From contig NZ_CP022161.1 in NCBI RefSeq assembly GCF_002214185.1, forward strand, positions 7,075,486 to 7,139,485: a stretch of 64,000 nt of DNA, given 5' to 3'. The notes beneath the pieces are model-generated. The model searched no databases and was not told the origin of the DNA. It saw nothing but the letters and a program-made list of their open reading frames with translations. Positions 43,255 to 51,045 of the stretch are shown here, in pieces. This stretch comes from Streptomyces capitiformicae. GTDB lineage: Bacteria > Actinomycetota > Actinomycetes > Streptomycetales > Streptomycetaceae. A program made the position numbers and the translations under genes. Position 1 is the stretch's first letter. Every line of letters begins with the position of its first letter.

Positions 43255-43298
43255 GACGATGAGTCAAGCTGGAACTACGGCCGCTCTCTGGGGGTTCC

Positions 43299-44672
43299 AT
43301 GGCAGACCCGAACGCCAGACTGGCCGCGCTCCTGCAGGAAGCCGACTTCTCCCACAAGTCGCTTGCTCGCGCGGTGGTCGCCGTTGCCGCTCGGTCGGGT
43401 GAGGACATCACCTGCGATCACACGTACGTCACCAGGTGGCTCAAGGGCTCCATCCCGCGAGGCAACATGCCGCAGTTCATCGCCGACGCGATCGGGCGCA
43501 AGCTGGGGCGTCACCTCACGATCGATGACATCGGGATGGGCGACGCGGCCGTGTCCGCCGTACAGCCGGATTTGGGGCTTGAGTTCGCGGACAAGCCGGA
43601 GAGCACGGCCAAGACCGTGGCCGACCTTTGGCGTGCCGACCTGGCCGACGCTGACACGCTGGTTCGGGCACTCCCCGATTCCGCGGCTTGGAACGCCGCG
43701 TCCCTCCGTTGGATCGTGGCTCCTCCGGACGGCGAACTGACGCAGACGGGCAACCTGGCGGTCGGCGCCATGGACGTGGAAATGGTGCGCTCGACAACCG
43801 ACGCGTTCAGCGTGCTCGATGGGAAGTTCGGCGGTGGCCATGCACGGCGGGCACTGATTCAGTACCTGCACACGGATGTCCGGCCGATGCTGGACGGGTC
43901 CTACTCCGATGCCGTGGGCAAGCGGCTTCAATCCGCTGTTGCCGAAGCACTCCTGCTCGCCGGATTTATGTCGTACGACAGCGGCTTGCACAGCATCGCG
44001 CAGCGGTACTTCATCCAGGGTCTGCGCATGGCACAGGCGGCCGGTGACCGGCTTCTCGGCAGCAGCATTCTCTCTGCGATGAGCCATCAGGCGACGTTCC
44101 TGGGGCGGTACCAAGATGCTGCGACTCTCGCCCGTGCTGCGGTCGCGGGCCCGGCCGGCAGCCTGGGACCGACGATGGCAGCGCACCACATCGCGATGGA
44201 AGCGCGGGCCCTCGCGCGTCTCGGGGATGAGCGAGGCTGTGACCTCGCCCTTGCGGAGGCGGAACGCAAGCTCAGCCAGAAGACGGCCGACAGCGACCCG
44301 CCCTACATCGCCTACTTCGACGAAGTGGAGCTTGCAGCCGAGGTAGGCCATTGCTTCCGCGACCTGGGGCGCTCCCTCGAAGCCACGGAGCGCGGGGCGG
44401 GCTCCATCTTCGGCGACGGCCTCAACAATCGAAGTGACTTTTTTGCAACGATGGTGCAAGCCGAGTCATACATCAACCACGGCGAGATTGGCCGTGGTTT
44501 CGAGTTCGCCTTGAGCGCGCTGCAACTCAGCGAGGGGTTGAAGTCGGCACGATGTGTTCAGTACGTGCGTGAGTTCCAAGGGCGCGTCACGGACGGTATG
44601 AGGCGGGCCACAGAGTTCCGTGAATTCGAGGAACAGGCCCGCGGCTTCCGCCTCTGGAAGCAGACCACCTGA
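43299..44672 (+). CDS. XRE-family regulator with TPR-like C-terminal domain
   Basis: 457 residues. The N-terminus holds a helix-turn-helix-like domain (KSLARAVVAVAARSG, CDHTYVTRWLKGSIPRG, as in Streptomyces plasmid and phage regulators). The rest is helical and TPR-like (GFMSYDSGLHSIAQRYFIQG, ATFLGRYQDAATLARAAVAG). Such regulators often respond to peptides or small signals. The ATG at 43,299 is used; there is only a weak GGGGGT site. It converges with the phosphotransferase gene (5-bp gap). Confidence 0.75.
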   Translation: MADPNARLAALLQEADFSHKSLARAVVAVAARSGEDITCDHTYVTRWLKGSIPRGNMPQFIADAIGRKLGRHLTIDDIGMGDAAVSAVQPDLGLEFADKPESTAKTVADLWRADLADADTLVRALPDSAAWNAASLRWIVAPPDGELTQTGNLAVGAMDVEMVRSTTDAFSVLDGKFGGGHARRALIQYLHTDVRPMLDGSYSDAVGKRLQSAVAEALLLAGFMSYDSGLHSIAQRYFIQGLRMAQAAGDRLLGSSILSAMSHQATFLGRYQDAATLARAAVAGPAGSLGPTMAAHHIAMEARALARLGDERGCDLALAEAERKLSQKTADSDPPYIAYFDEVELAAEVGHCFRDLGRSLEATERGAGSIFGDGLNNRSDFFATMVQAESYINHGEIGRGFEFALSALQLSEGLKSARCVQYVREFQGRVTDGMRRATEFREFEEQARGFRLWKQTT

Positions 44673-44677
44673 CGGCT

Positions 44678-45580
44678 TTAGAAGGGCGCCCAGTCCCGGC
44701 GAGAGCCACCCGAGCGCAGGCTTTCCACCCGTTTCTCAACCTCCTCGGCCGCACGCGGATTGGTGCCAGCATTCTGCGACAGCCACGTGACCATGAGCAG
44801 TTCGCGAACGCTCCGTAGAACGGAGTACCCGGACCATTCCCGCACGTCGAACCCGTACCCGGCGACGAAATCGACGTACTCAGCTTCTGTGTGCCACCCG
44901 AAGCTGTCGTAGTACATGGCGGTTTGCATGAGGTCCCACTCTCGGGGGCCCCTGACGAACCCGTCCAGGTCGATGACCTTCGGGCGGCCGACAGCGTCGC
45001 GCAAGACGTTGCCGACGTTGAAGTCACCGTGCAGATGCCCCGGCGCAAGCGCGAACCGGAGACGGCCGTACTCAGCCGCCAAATCGTCAGTCATGGAGTG
45101 GAGAAAGGCACGGGTGGTGTTTGGAATGGCGGCACGCTGCAAACGCTGCACGACCTTGTCGAAAGGCTCAAGGGGCGGGAGCGAAAAAGGCGGCGGCTCC
45201 AGTTCGTGAAGCCGCCGCAGGAGCACGCCCATTTCACCAGTAGTCGCGTACGTGTCTCCGTTGGAAAGACCTTCCCAGAAGGTCACCGGATGGCCCTGAA
45301 CGACGACCGGCTGTTCGGCCGACGTGACGAGTCGCGCCGCCGGATACCCCTGCACCGCGAGCCATTCCGCTACGGCCACTTCCCTCCGCACGGAGGTAAG
45401 CCGATCGGGACTCCGACCTACCCGGGAGACGATACGGCCGCCGTCCAAGCGGAACACCGCGTGGTCGCCGAATCGCAGCATCTCGATTCCGTCCGGGTCC
45501 ACGTCCGCGACCTCGCACGCCTTGCGCAGGATGGCGCCCGCCGCGTCAGCGTCGAACTCGGTTCGTTCGGGAATCGTCAT
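44678..45580 (-). CDS. Aminoglycoside phosphotransferase-family protein
   Basis: 300 residues with the kinase-like APH fold: the Brenner motif HLHGDFNVGNVL and the metal-binding KVIDLDGFVRG are intact, as is an N-terminal VFRLDGGRIVSRVG ATP-binding region. Family members phosphorylate aminoglycosides, homoserine, choline or other small hydroxyl compounds. The gene overlaps the GntR gene by 4 bp, so expression is tied to that regulator. Resistance cannot be concluded from sequence alone. Confidence 0.75.
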   Translation of the reverse strand: MTIPERTEFDADAAGAILRKACEVADVDPDGIEMLRFGDHAVFRLDGGRIVSRVGRSPDRLTSVRREVAVAEWLAVQGYPAARLVTSAEQPVVVQGHPVTFWEGLSNGDTYATTGEMGVLLRRLHELEPPPFSLPPLEPFDKVVQRLQRAAIPNTTRAFLHSMTDDLAAEYGRLRFALAPGHLHGDFNVGNVLRDAVGRPKVIDLDGFVRGPREWDLMQTAMYYDSFGWHTEAEYVDFVAGYGFDVREWSGYSVLRSVRELLMVTWLSQNAGTNPRAAEEVEKRVESLRSGGSRRDWAPF

Positions 45581-46029
45581 ACGGTCTTAGTCCCCCGCCC
45601 GACGGGCAACGCACGTACTTCCCGCCCTCGCGCGGCACCCCTGCCGATGAGTCCTTGCCCCTCCATCTGTGCGATGGCGGAACGGACGGCCGTCCGCGAC
45701 GCTCCGAACCGCTCGCACAGCTCCTTCTCGGTGGGGAAGCGGTCACCGACCCTGACCCCGTCGGCTCGCAACAGGTCGGTCACCTTCTCGACCAACGGCC
45801 GACGGTCGCCAGTCCCTGCTACGAACCACCCGGCACCCTGTACCGATTCGATGACTCCCTCAGCCCTGAGCGCTGCAAGGGCCCGCTCGATGGTGCTGCG
45901 GCTCACGTTGTACTCACTCACGAGTTCCGACTGAGACGGCAGCACCTCAGCGATCTCGCCCTTCCTGATCTTCTCGCGGAGAGATCCCGAGACCTCCAGG
46001 TACGTACCTCGCGGACTGCCCTGCGGCAC
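45577..46029 (-). CDS. GntR-family regulator with two tandem winged helices
   Basis: 150 residues made only of two GntR-type winged helices. The first (about 10-65) has LPSQSELVSEYNVSRSTIERAL, here trimmed to its key residues PSQSEL and SRSTIERAL. The second (about 80-140) has FPTEKELCERF and SRTAVRSAI. No ligand-binding domain is present. A single chain with two DNA-binding units could bind an inverted repeat as a monomer. It is coupled to the phosphotransferase gene. KorSA/TraR-type plasmid repressors are also GntR proteins, but those have an effector domain. Confidence 0.75.
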   Translation of the reverse strand: MPQGSPRGTYLEVSGSLREKIRKGEIAEVLPSQSELVSEYNVSRSTIERALAALRAEGVIESVQGAGWFVAGTGDRRPLVEKVTDLLRADGVRVGDRFPTEKELCERFGASRTAVRSAIAQMEGQGLIGRGAARGREVRALPVGRGTKTV

Positions 46030-46148
46030 GTGGCCTCCCCTTCATCGACCTCGCCGGCGTCCAGGTGGCGCCTCACAGTCTCCAGCTTCCCACGTCCCAC
46101 CCAACCAACCGATGGCCCTGTCTTCCTGCTCCGAGCTGTAGGAAGGAC

Positions 46149-46187
46149 AACAGCGGGACCCACTCGTGGTAAGTGGCTCCCGCTGTT
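46149..46187 (-). terminator. Terminator after the subtilase gene
   Basis: AACAGCGGGA pairs with TCCCGCTGTT (10 bp, 19-base loop), beginning 22 bp beyond the subtilase stop codon. Confidence 0.65.
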
Positions 46188-46208
46188 CGGGGATTGCGCT
46201 CAGGCAGG

Positions 46209-48434
46209 CTACGGCTGCACAGTGATTGGAATTTCTACCTGCGGCTGCAAGATTTCCAATCGGCCGCTATAGGTGCGGACGACCTTGTTGTAAATGTCCA
46301 CATCTCGGGACGAGGTGAGAGTGATCACAAGCGCGTACTCCACCTTCTCAGTTGGGATGCCGACGAGCTGCTCAATCCTTGAATGATATTTCACGTCGAA
46401 TACTGGTCGGAGTAGCGACGAAGCTCTCTTGGTGAGAGTCCTGTGCTTAGTGGTCTCCCACTTGTGCGCCCCCTTCCGTAGATCGTTCTCGGGCAGGAAG
46501 TCACTCGACCTGAAGAAGGAATCAGTCTTCGGGTGCACGCTGTCTTCGTTGCTGAACTTTTCCGCGTGCGGCCGAAAAACAGGCTCGATGGCGCTGGCCG
46601 TGTACGTACTGGGGCTGCGCGAGTCGGTTGGGGAGTTAATGCAATACGTGGCACTGATTTCGACGTTGCCCGTCTTTACGTCCTCGGGTAGAGGAATGGG
46701 CATTCGCATCGTCTGCCCTGGCTCGATTGCCCCCTGATACAACACACGAACGGAGTTTGCAGGGCAGATTACGAAGGCGTCGAGCTGGTCAGGAACCCTT
46801 CCCCAGCCAGCCTCTTCCACAGGCATGTCGCCACGTTCGGCACAGTGTACGAGCAGAGCCCGGAGACCAAGAGGCTTAATATGCCCGCCGAAGTGTGCTC
46901 GGATCCCTGCGGCCATCCTGAGTGTGGCTGGGGCTGCGAAGCTCGTACCAATCGCCGACAATGGAGCATCCGTCCCATTGCTGGGCAAGAAGATGAAGGG
47001 CTCGTACTGCGTACCTCCGAAACTTAGAACATCCGGTTTCACCAAACCTGGCGAGCGGCCTGGACCGATTGCACTGTATCCAGCTCGATCCCAGTTCTTT
47101 AGCCTACTATTGGCAGATCCGACAGCAAGGGCGTTCACACAGTCGGATGGCACTTGGACACGGGCGTTGCCCGAGGCCCAATCGTGGTTTCCGTTGTTTC
47201 CGGCCGCTACGGTCATGAAGGTCTGACCATGGGAGAGATACTCGTCCAGTACCGCTGTCCACGGGTGCACTTCATCGTCCTCGATAGGAAGCTCCGGGCC
47301 GAGACTGAGGTTCACGAAGTCGTAGTTCTTCTCTTCCAGCACATCGCGGATGCGATTGAGTGCCGTGTAGAGGGCGTAGGGGTCATCCTCTACGTCGTCG
47401 AGAATCCGATAGTGGTCCACGCTGTTGAAGGGCCGCGGCGCGGCCTCTCCCGGAGTCAGGCTGCCGAAGAGGGCGGCTGAAGTCACCATGTGGCCGTGAT
47501 CGGTGCCCTCTTCCATGGCTGCGCCGACCCCAGGTACATCGAGAGACTGGGCCCAAGGGCTCATGGGCCCGTTTGAGGGCAGACCGCCATCGAAGATGGC
47601 CATGCGGATGGAACTGTCGACTACGGGCTCATCTGGCACCTCAATCGGAGGCAGTGCGCCTACCGGGAGGCTCCGCTCCATGGGATGCAGCGTACGGAGC
47701 TTCGGCATCGGTCGAATGACCCGGAGGAAGGAGAACCTGCTCAGCTCATCCAGTTCTTCCGCGTGAGCGGCAACGGGCATAAAGATCAGCCCGGACACCG
47801 GGATGCTCCTGCCGAAGTCGGCTGATGCGCCGCATACACGAGCCCAGCGCTGGAAGGACCTAACGATGGCGTCACGGTCCACGCTCGGAATGTGTAGACC
47901 CACCTCGAAAAGCGATGAGGAGTGAGGCAACGACGTTACCCCGCGCTGCTTATCCAAAGCGGCCGGAGCACGGAATGCTTCGACTCTCTGCAGGGGAGAT
48001 CCCTCTGGGAAGGCATCAGGTGACTCCAATCGCTCCACCAGATGCGAAAAAGACTCCCGTTGCCCGGAGACAAATAGCTCCGTTGTCTCCAACTCTACGG
48101 GTTCACCTTGACGTGTCCACTTTTCTGGCGTGACCTTGGCGCCCCGGGATCCGATGTACGAAAGCCCGTTATCCCGAAGGAAGTCGGCGGGATGGTAGGA
48201 CTTAGCGATCCATTGGGGGTGCAGTGTGACGAGGCCTACTGTCTTCCCTGACGGGCAGGCTTCAGCTGGCAAGGAATCGAATGTCTCTACTGCCGTCCTG
48301 ACTTGAGGGAGGAGTCGTTGTCGAGCCTCCTCCGCAGTGTATGGCAGTTCGGGCGTTGTTCCGCCCGAAGCTGGTGTCACTCTCTCGACGAGACGCTCGC
48401 CGTGTCCGAGTAAGAAGTTGCGCTGCCCAGCCAT
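46209..48434 (-). CDS. S8 family serine peptidase (subtilase), partner of the AAA+ ATPase
   Basis: 741 residues. The catalytic triad is complete: Asp282 (MAIFDGGL), His313 (GTDHGHMV) and Ser498 (GTSFAAPA), with the oxyanion Asn413 (AAGNNG). About 270 residues precede the protease domain and about 180 follow. There is no signal peptide, so the enzyme is probably cytoplasmic. It follows the AAA+ gene by 15 bp with a GAGGGGG site. Subtilase/AAA+ pairs of this sort are known from mobile and defence-rich regions. Sample lines of this gene are 50-60% GC by hand count, clearly below the core, so it was probably acquired. Confidence 0.82.
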   Translation of the reverse strand: MAGQRNFLLGHGERLVERVTPASGGTTPELPYTAEEARQRLLPQVRTAVETFDSLPAEACPSGKTVGLVTLHPQWIAKSYHPADFLRDNGLSYIGSRGAKVTPEKWTRQGEPVELETTELFVSGQRESFSHLVERLESPDAFPEGSPLQRVEAFRAPAALDKQRGVTSLPHSSSLFEVGLHIPSVDRDAIVRSFQRWARVCGASADFGRSIPVSGLIFMPVAAHAEELDELSRFSFLRVIRPMPKLRTLHPMERSLPVGALPPIEVPDEPVVDSSIRMAIFDGGLPSNGPMSPWAQSLDVPGVGAAMEEGTDHGHMVTSAALFGSLTPGEAAPRPFNSVDHYRILDDVEDDPYALYTALNRIRDVLEEKNYDFVNLSLGPELPIEDDEVHPWTAVLDEYLSHGQTFMTVAAGNNGNHDWASGNARVQVPSDCVNALAVGSANSRLKNWDRAGYSAIGPGRSPGLVKPDVLSFGGTQYEPFIFLPSNGTDAPLSAIGTSFAAPATLRMAAGIRAHFGGHIKPLGLRALLVHCAERGDMPVEEAGWGRVPDQLDAFVICPANSVRVLYQGAIEPGQTMRMPIPLPEDVKTGNVEISATYCINSPTDSRSPSTYTASAIEPVFRPHAEKFSNEDSVHPKTDSFFRSSDFLPENDLRKGAHKWETTKHRTLTKRASSLLRPVFDVKYHSRIEQLVGIPTEKVEYALVITLTSSRDVDIYNKVVRTYSGRLEILQPQVEIPITVQP

Positions 48435-48449
48435 AGTGTCCCCCTCGCC

Positions 48450-49580
48450 CTACTGCTCTTGGTCCGCACGCTGCTTGCGTCGAATCGTGTCGCGGCTGAC
48501 TCCCGTCAACTCGCTAGCCCTCCTCTGTGAGAGGCTCCCATCTTGCACTAGATCAAGTGCCACCTGAAGACGCTCGACATGGTTCATTTGCGCCAGACGT
48601 TCTTGCCCCATACTCAACAGGACATCGAACGTACGATCGCCGCCTAGGGCAGCCTTCCTGCGAGCCGTCATAACGAATCGCTCCGCATCGGCGAACGAGG
48701 AACCCTGCAGAATCCTCGCAAGGAAATCGATGTTACTTGGCGCCTCATTTCCGCAATAGTGGAGAAGTGCTTCCTCTAGCTCGGCCGGACCAGGCAAGGG
48801 GAATTTGACCACTAGGTCGAATCGTCGCCATACCGCTGGATCCAAAAGCTCAGCGTGGTTTGTGGCGGCCAGCAGGAGTGAACCTGAAGGCCAGTCATCA
48901 ATTTCCTGGAGAAGGACCGTAACGAGCCTCTTCAGCTCGCCAACTTCGGCCATGTCGTCGCGCCGCTTGGCCACTGTGTCGAGTTCGTCCAGGAGCAGGA
49001 CCGAAGGGCTCGATTTCGCGTAATCAAGCACCTTGCGAATGTTTCCTCCAGTTCGCCCGAGGTAGCTGCTCATTACGGAGGAAAGGTCTAGAACGAGCAG
49101 CGGGAGCTTCAGTTCGTCCGCAAGCCAGCGGGCAGCAAGGGTCTTGCCGACACCGGGAGGACCAGTGAACAGACCGGTGCGACTCGGTGTTAGGCCCTGC
49201 CGTGCGAGCCGGTCCGCGCTCCGATGTTCGTCACGGAGTTGCTCCACTGCCGCCCTCACTGGCGGAGCCAAGACTGGGCGAACTGTCGGCCCGAGTTGCT
49301 CCGCTCGGATCAAGGGCAGGCGACTGTCGCTGTCGAGAGGGAGGGAGGCGGCGTTTCCGAAACCACGCAAGGGCGTCTGTGCAGTTGGGGCGGAACGCAG
49401 CAGTTCTCGAAGCGAGCTAGCAAGCGATTCGTTCGATCGTTGGTAACGGCGGGCCATGCGCTGAACCAGGGTCTGCACATCCTGTGCCCGCCCTGCCATC
49501 GCAACCCTCGCTAGGTGGACTAGATCTCGTTCATACGTTTCAAGGTCGCCCACAGGGCTCACCAATGTCCTCTCTACCAT
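48450..49580 (-). CDS. AAA+ ATPase with C-terminal helix-turn-helix, partner of the subtilase
   Basis: 376 residues. An N-terminal helical region (about 1-100) precedes an AAA+ module with Walker A GPPGVGKT (140-147), Walker B LLLDELD (195-201), sensor-1-type LLAATNHAE and an arginine-finger WRRFD. The last 30 residues (LSQRRASELTGVSRDTIRRK) read as a helix-turn-helix. The start at the ATG 49,578-49,580 (MVERTLVSPVG) is preferred because the upstream open frame to 49,745 looks non-coding; there is no clear ribosome site. It probably senses or unfolds a target and hands it to, or controls, the subtilase. That role is inference. Confidence 0.8.
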   Translation of the reverse strand: MVERTLVSPVGDLETYERDLVHLARVAMAGRAQDVQTLVQRMARRYQRSNESLASSLRELLRSAPTAQTPLRGFGNAASLPLDSDSRLPLIRAEQLGPTVRPVLAPPVRAAVEQLRDEHRSADRLARQGLTPSRTGLFTGPPGVGKTLAARWLADELKLPLLVLDLSSVMSSYLGRTGGNIRKVLDYAKSSPSVLLLDELDTVAKRRDDMAEVGELKRLVTVLLQEIDDWPSGSLLLAATNHAELLDPAVWRRFDLVVKFPLPGPAELEEALLHYCGNEAPSNIDFLARILQGSSFADAERFVMTARRKAALGGDRTFDVLLSMGQERLAQMNHVERLQVALDLVQDGSLSQRRASELTGVSRDTIRRKQRADQEQ

Positions 49581-49940
49581 GGAGAACAGCCTATAGCCTG
49601 GTGGCCTAAACTGCAGTGATCTGGTGTCAGTTAGTCCACCTGGCGTCCCTGATACCAGTCTCTCGGATGGCACTGACAGTGACAGCGCGTCTACCCGGGG
49701 CTTGACGCACTGGTGCGGGATGTGGCTGTAGTCGAGATACGTCATCGACAGCTATGACGCTCAGCAGGTGGTGAGCGCAGAGGCTCTCTGCCCAAGACAG
49801 GCCAAAGGGGTACCGGGCACCTCGTTGTCCTGGTCTTTGTCCAGCACGCCAGCAGTCGCCACCGTTCACCGACGTACGCCCACCCCGTATGACCTGCCGT
49901 TTGAACCCCCACGGACGCCCCCGTACGGCGGTGCGGACAG
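49581..49940. other. Right end of the element, 360 bp without a gene
   Basis: I see no convincing gene. It should contain the promoter of the AAA+/subtilase operon near 49,590-49,620. GTACGGCG-type short repeats (GTACG at 49,874 and 49,922) occur near the tRNA fragment. Confidence 0.4.
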
Positions 49941-49994
49941 TTGGAAAGCGTGTTGGGGGCAACCCCTCACGAGTTCGAATCTCGTATCCTCCGC
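49941..49994 (+). repeat. tRNA-Ser(GGA) 3' fragment, copy 1 (att scar)
   Basis: From the anticodon loop TTGGAAA through the variable arm (TTGGGGGCAACCCCTC), T-loop (GTTCGAATC) and acceptor strand (ATCCTCC) to the discriminator base. The 5' half is absent upstream. This is the usual product of integration into the 3' half of a tRNA gene. Confidence 0.8.
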
Positions 49995-50015
49995 AGCCGC
50001 CTGAACAGGCGAAAC

Positions 50016-50049
50016 GAGAACCCCGGACCGCTCAGCGGCCGGGGTTCTC
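50016..50049 (+). terminator. Hairpin behind tRNA fragment 1
   Basis: GAGAACCCCGG pairs with CCGGGGTTCTC across 12 bases. It stands where a tRNA terminator would be. Confidence 0.65.
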
Positions 50050-50058
50050 GGCATGCCC

Positions 50059-50078
50059 TGGTCTCAGTTTTGGTCTCA
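50059..50078 (+). repeat. Two copies of the 12-bp CTGGTCTCAGTT unit
   Basis: CTGGTCTC at 50,059 and TTGGTCTC at 50,071, 12 bp apart, 65 bp right of tRNA fragment 1. It is the same unit and spacing as at 54,133, 54,380, 58,915 and 63,193. Confidence 0.7.
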
Positions 50079-50179
50079 TTCATTTTCTGCTTTTACGACA
50101 TTCTGCCCAGGTGTAGTGACGTGACTCCCTCGCGGCGGCCGGTAGCCATTCCAGTCGGTCTGCACTCCGGGACCTGGCC

Positions 50180-50566
50180 GGGGACCGATCCGGTTCCGTA
50201 TCTACCGTCCCGACGGCGAACTCGGATTCTGCGACGAGCGCACCGCCACACTGACCGCCCTGCTCAAACTGGGCGCCCACTGGGGTCACCTCGTCGCCGT
50301 GGAGCAGTTCCAGACAGCCTCAGCCGGGCTTCACTATCCGCACTGCGTGGACGGTGCCGGGACGTGCCCGCCCGAGGACTGCGGCGGCGGACCCGGCTGC
50401 AGCGATCTCAAAGTGATCCTCGCCGACCCGGCGTCGCATGAGGAACACCACGCCATGCTGGTGTGGCTCGGACTTCGGTCCGCCACAGAATTCGCCCCTG
50501 ACCGTTTCGCGCCGGACGAGGCCAACGCGCGGCTGCTGCGCCTCACGGCACGAGGAAGACGAGCCG
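50180..50566 (+). pseudogene. pRiA4b ORF-3-like protein, C-terminal remnant
   Basis: The frame reads FRIYRPDGELGFCDERTATL, then LHYPHCVDGAGTCPPEDCGG, DPASHEEHHAMLVWLG and FAPDEANARLLRL. YPxCxxGxxxCPPEDCGG and the SHEEH...WLG block are hallmarks of the plasmid pRiA4b ORF-3 family. The N-terminal half is missing and the C-terminus runs on into unrelated sequence. A shorter remnant of the same gene lies at 62,340-62,435, directly before toxin-antitoxin copy 3. Confidence 0.7.
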
Positions 50567-50634
50567 CCCGGCCACGCCACCGTTCGCGGCACGCGCTGGT
50601 AACGGAGGCAGGAGCGGGCGGCGATCGGGTGGGC

Positions 50635-51045
50635 TCACCTGGGCGCGGAGTGCAGTTCGCGTACCAACTGCGGGGTGAGCAGCTCGCCGGCGCGGTCGGC
50701 GAGGACGGCCATTTCGTAGCCGACGAGGCCCACGTCGCACCCTTCGGCGGCGAGGACGCCGAGGCAGCTGCCGTCGCGGATACGACCGACCATGAGGAAG
50801 CCCCCAAGCATTTCGATCATGACGAGCTTCATGCCGTGGAAGCCGTGTGCCGTCGCCGCGTTCTGGGCGAGGCTGGTGATGCCGGAGACGACGGCGGCCA
50901 AGTGGTCGGCGCGATCTCGGCCGAGGCTGTCCGAGGCGGCCATGAGCAGGCCGTCAGAGGAAACGGCGACGGCATCGGTGACGCCGTCGGCGGTGCGCAC
51001 GAACTCCGAGACGAGCCAGCCGAAACTCTGGACGGCGGTGGTCAC
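50635..51045 (-). CDS. Roadblock/LC7-domain protein (conservon CvnB type)
   Basis: 136 residues: FGWLVSEFVRTADGVTDAVAVSSDGLLMAAS at the N-terminus (in part), then MLGGFLMVGRIRDGSCLGVLA. This is the Cvn-type roadblock protein that joins a sensor kinase to a small GTPase. It overlaps the kinase gene by 4 bp. Normally cvnC (DUF742) and cvnD (GTPase) would follow; here the pRiA4b remnant follows instead, so the conservon is cut. Confidence 0.85.
   Translation of the reverse strand: MTTAVQSFGWLVSEFVRTADGVTDAVAVSSDGLLMAASDSLGRDRADHLAAVVSGITSLAQNAATAHGFHGMKLVMIEMLGGFLMVGRIRDGSCLGVLAAEGCDVGLVGYEMAVLADRAGELLTPQLVRELHSAPR

Larger units (their letters stand above)
34320..49994. mobile_element. Degenerate actinomycete integrative and conjugative element (AICE-like)
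   Basis: A block of leftward genes with plasmid-type functions (prim-pol, DUF3987, TraB, small transfer membrane proteins, XRE and GntR regulators) ends on the right at a tRNA-Ser 3' fragment. On the left it stops inside the DUF3987 gene. In relatives the next genes would be excisionase and integrase beside an intact tRNA; none is present. Boundaries are inferred: the left end lies between 34,314 and 34,343, and the right end at the tRNA fragment. Confidence 0.65.

Noticed and set aside
43275..44459. 394-codon minus-strand frame opposite the XRE regulator
   Set aside because: Shadow frame; the plus strand encodes a coherent helix-turn-helix/TPR-like protein.
49941..49994. tRNA gene
   Set aside because: The acceptor 5' strand, D-arm and anticodon 5' strand are missing upstream in all three copies, so none can fold into a tRNA.
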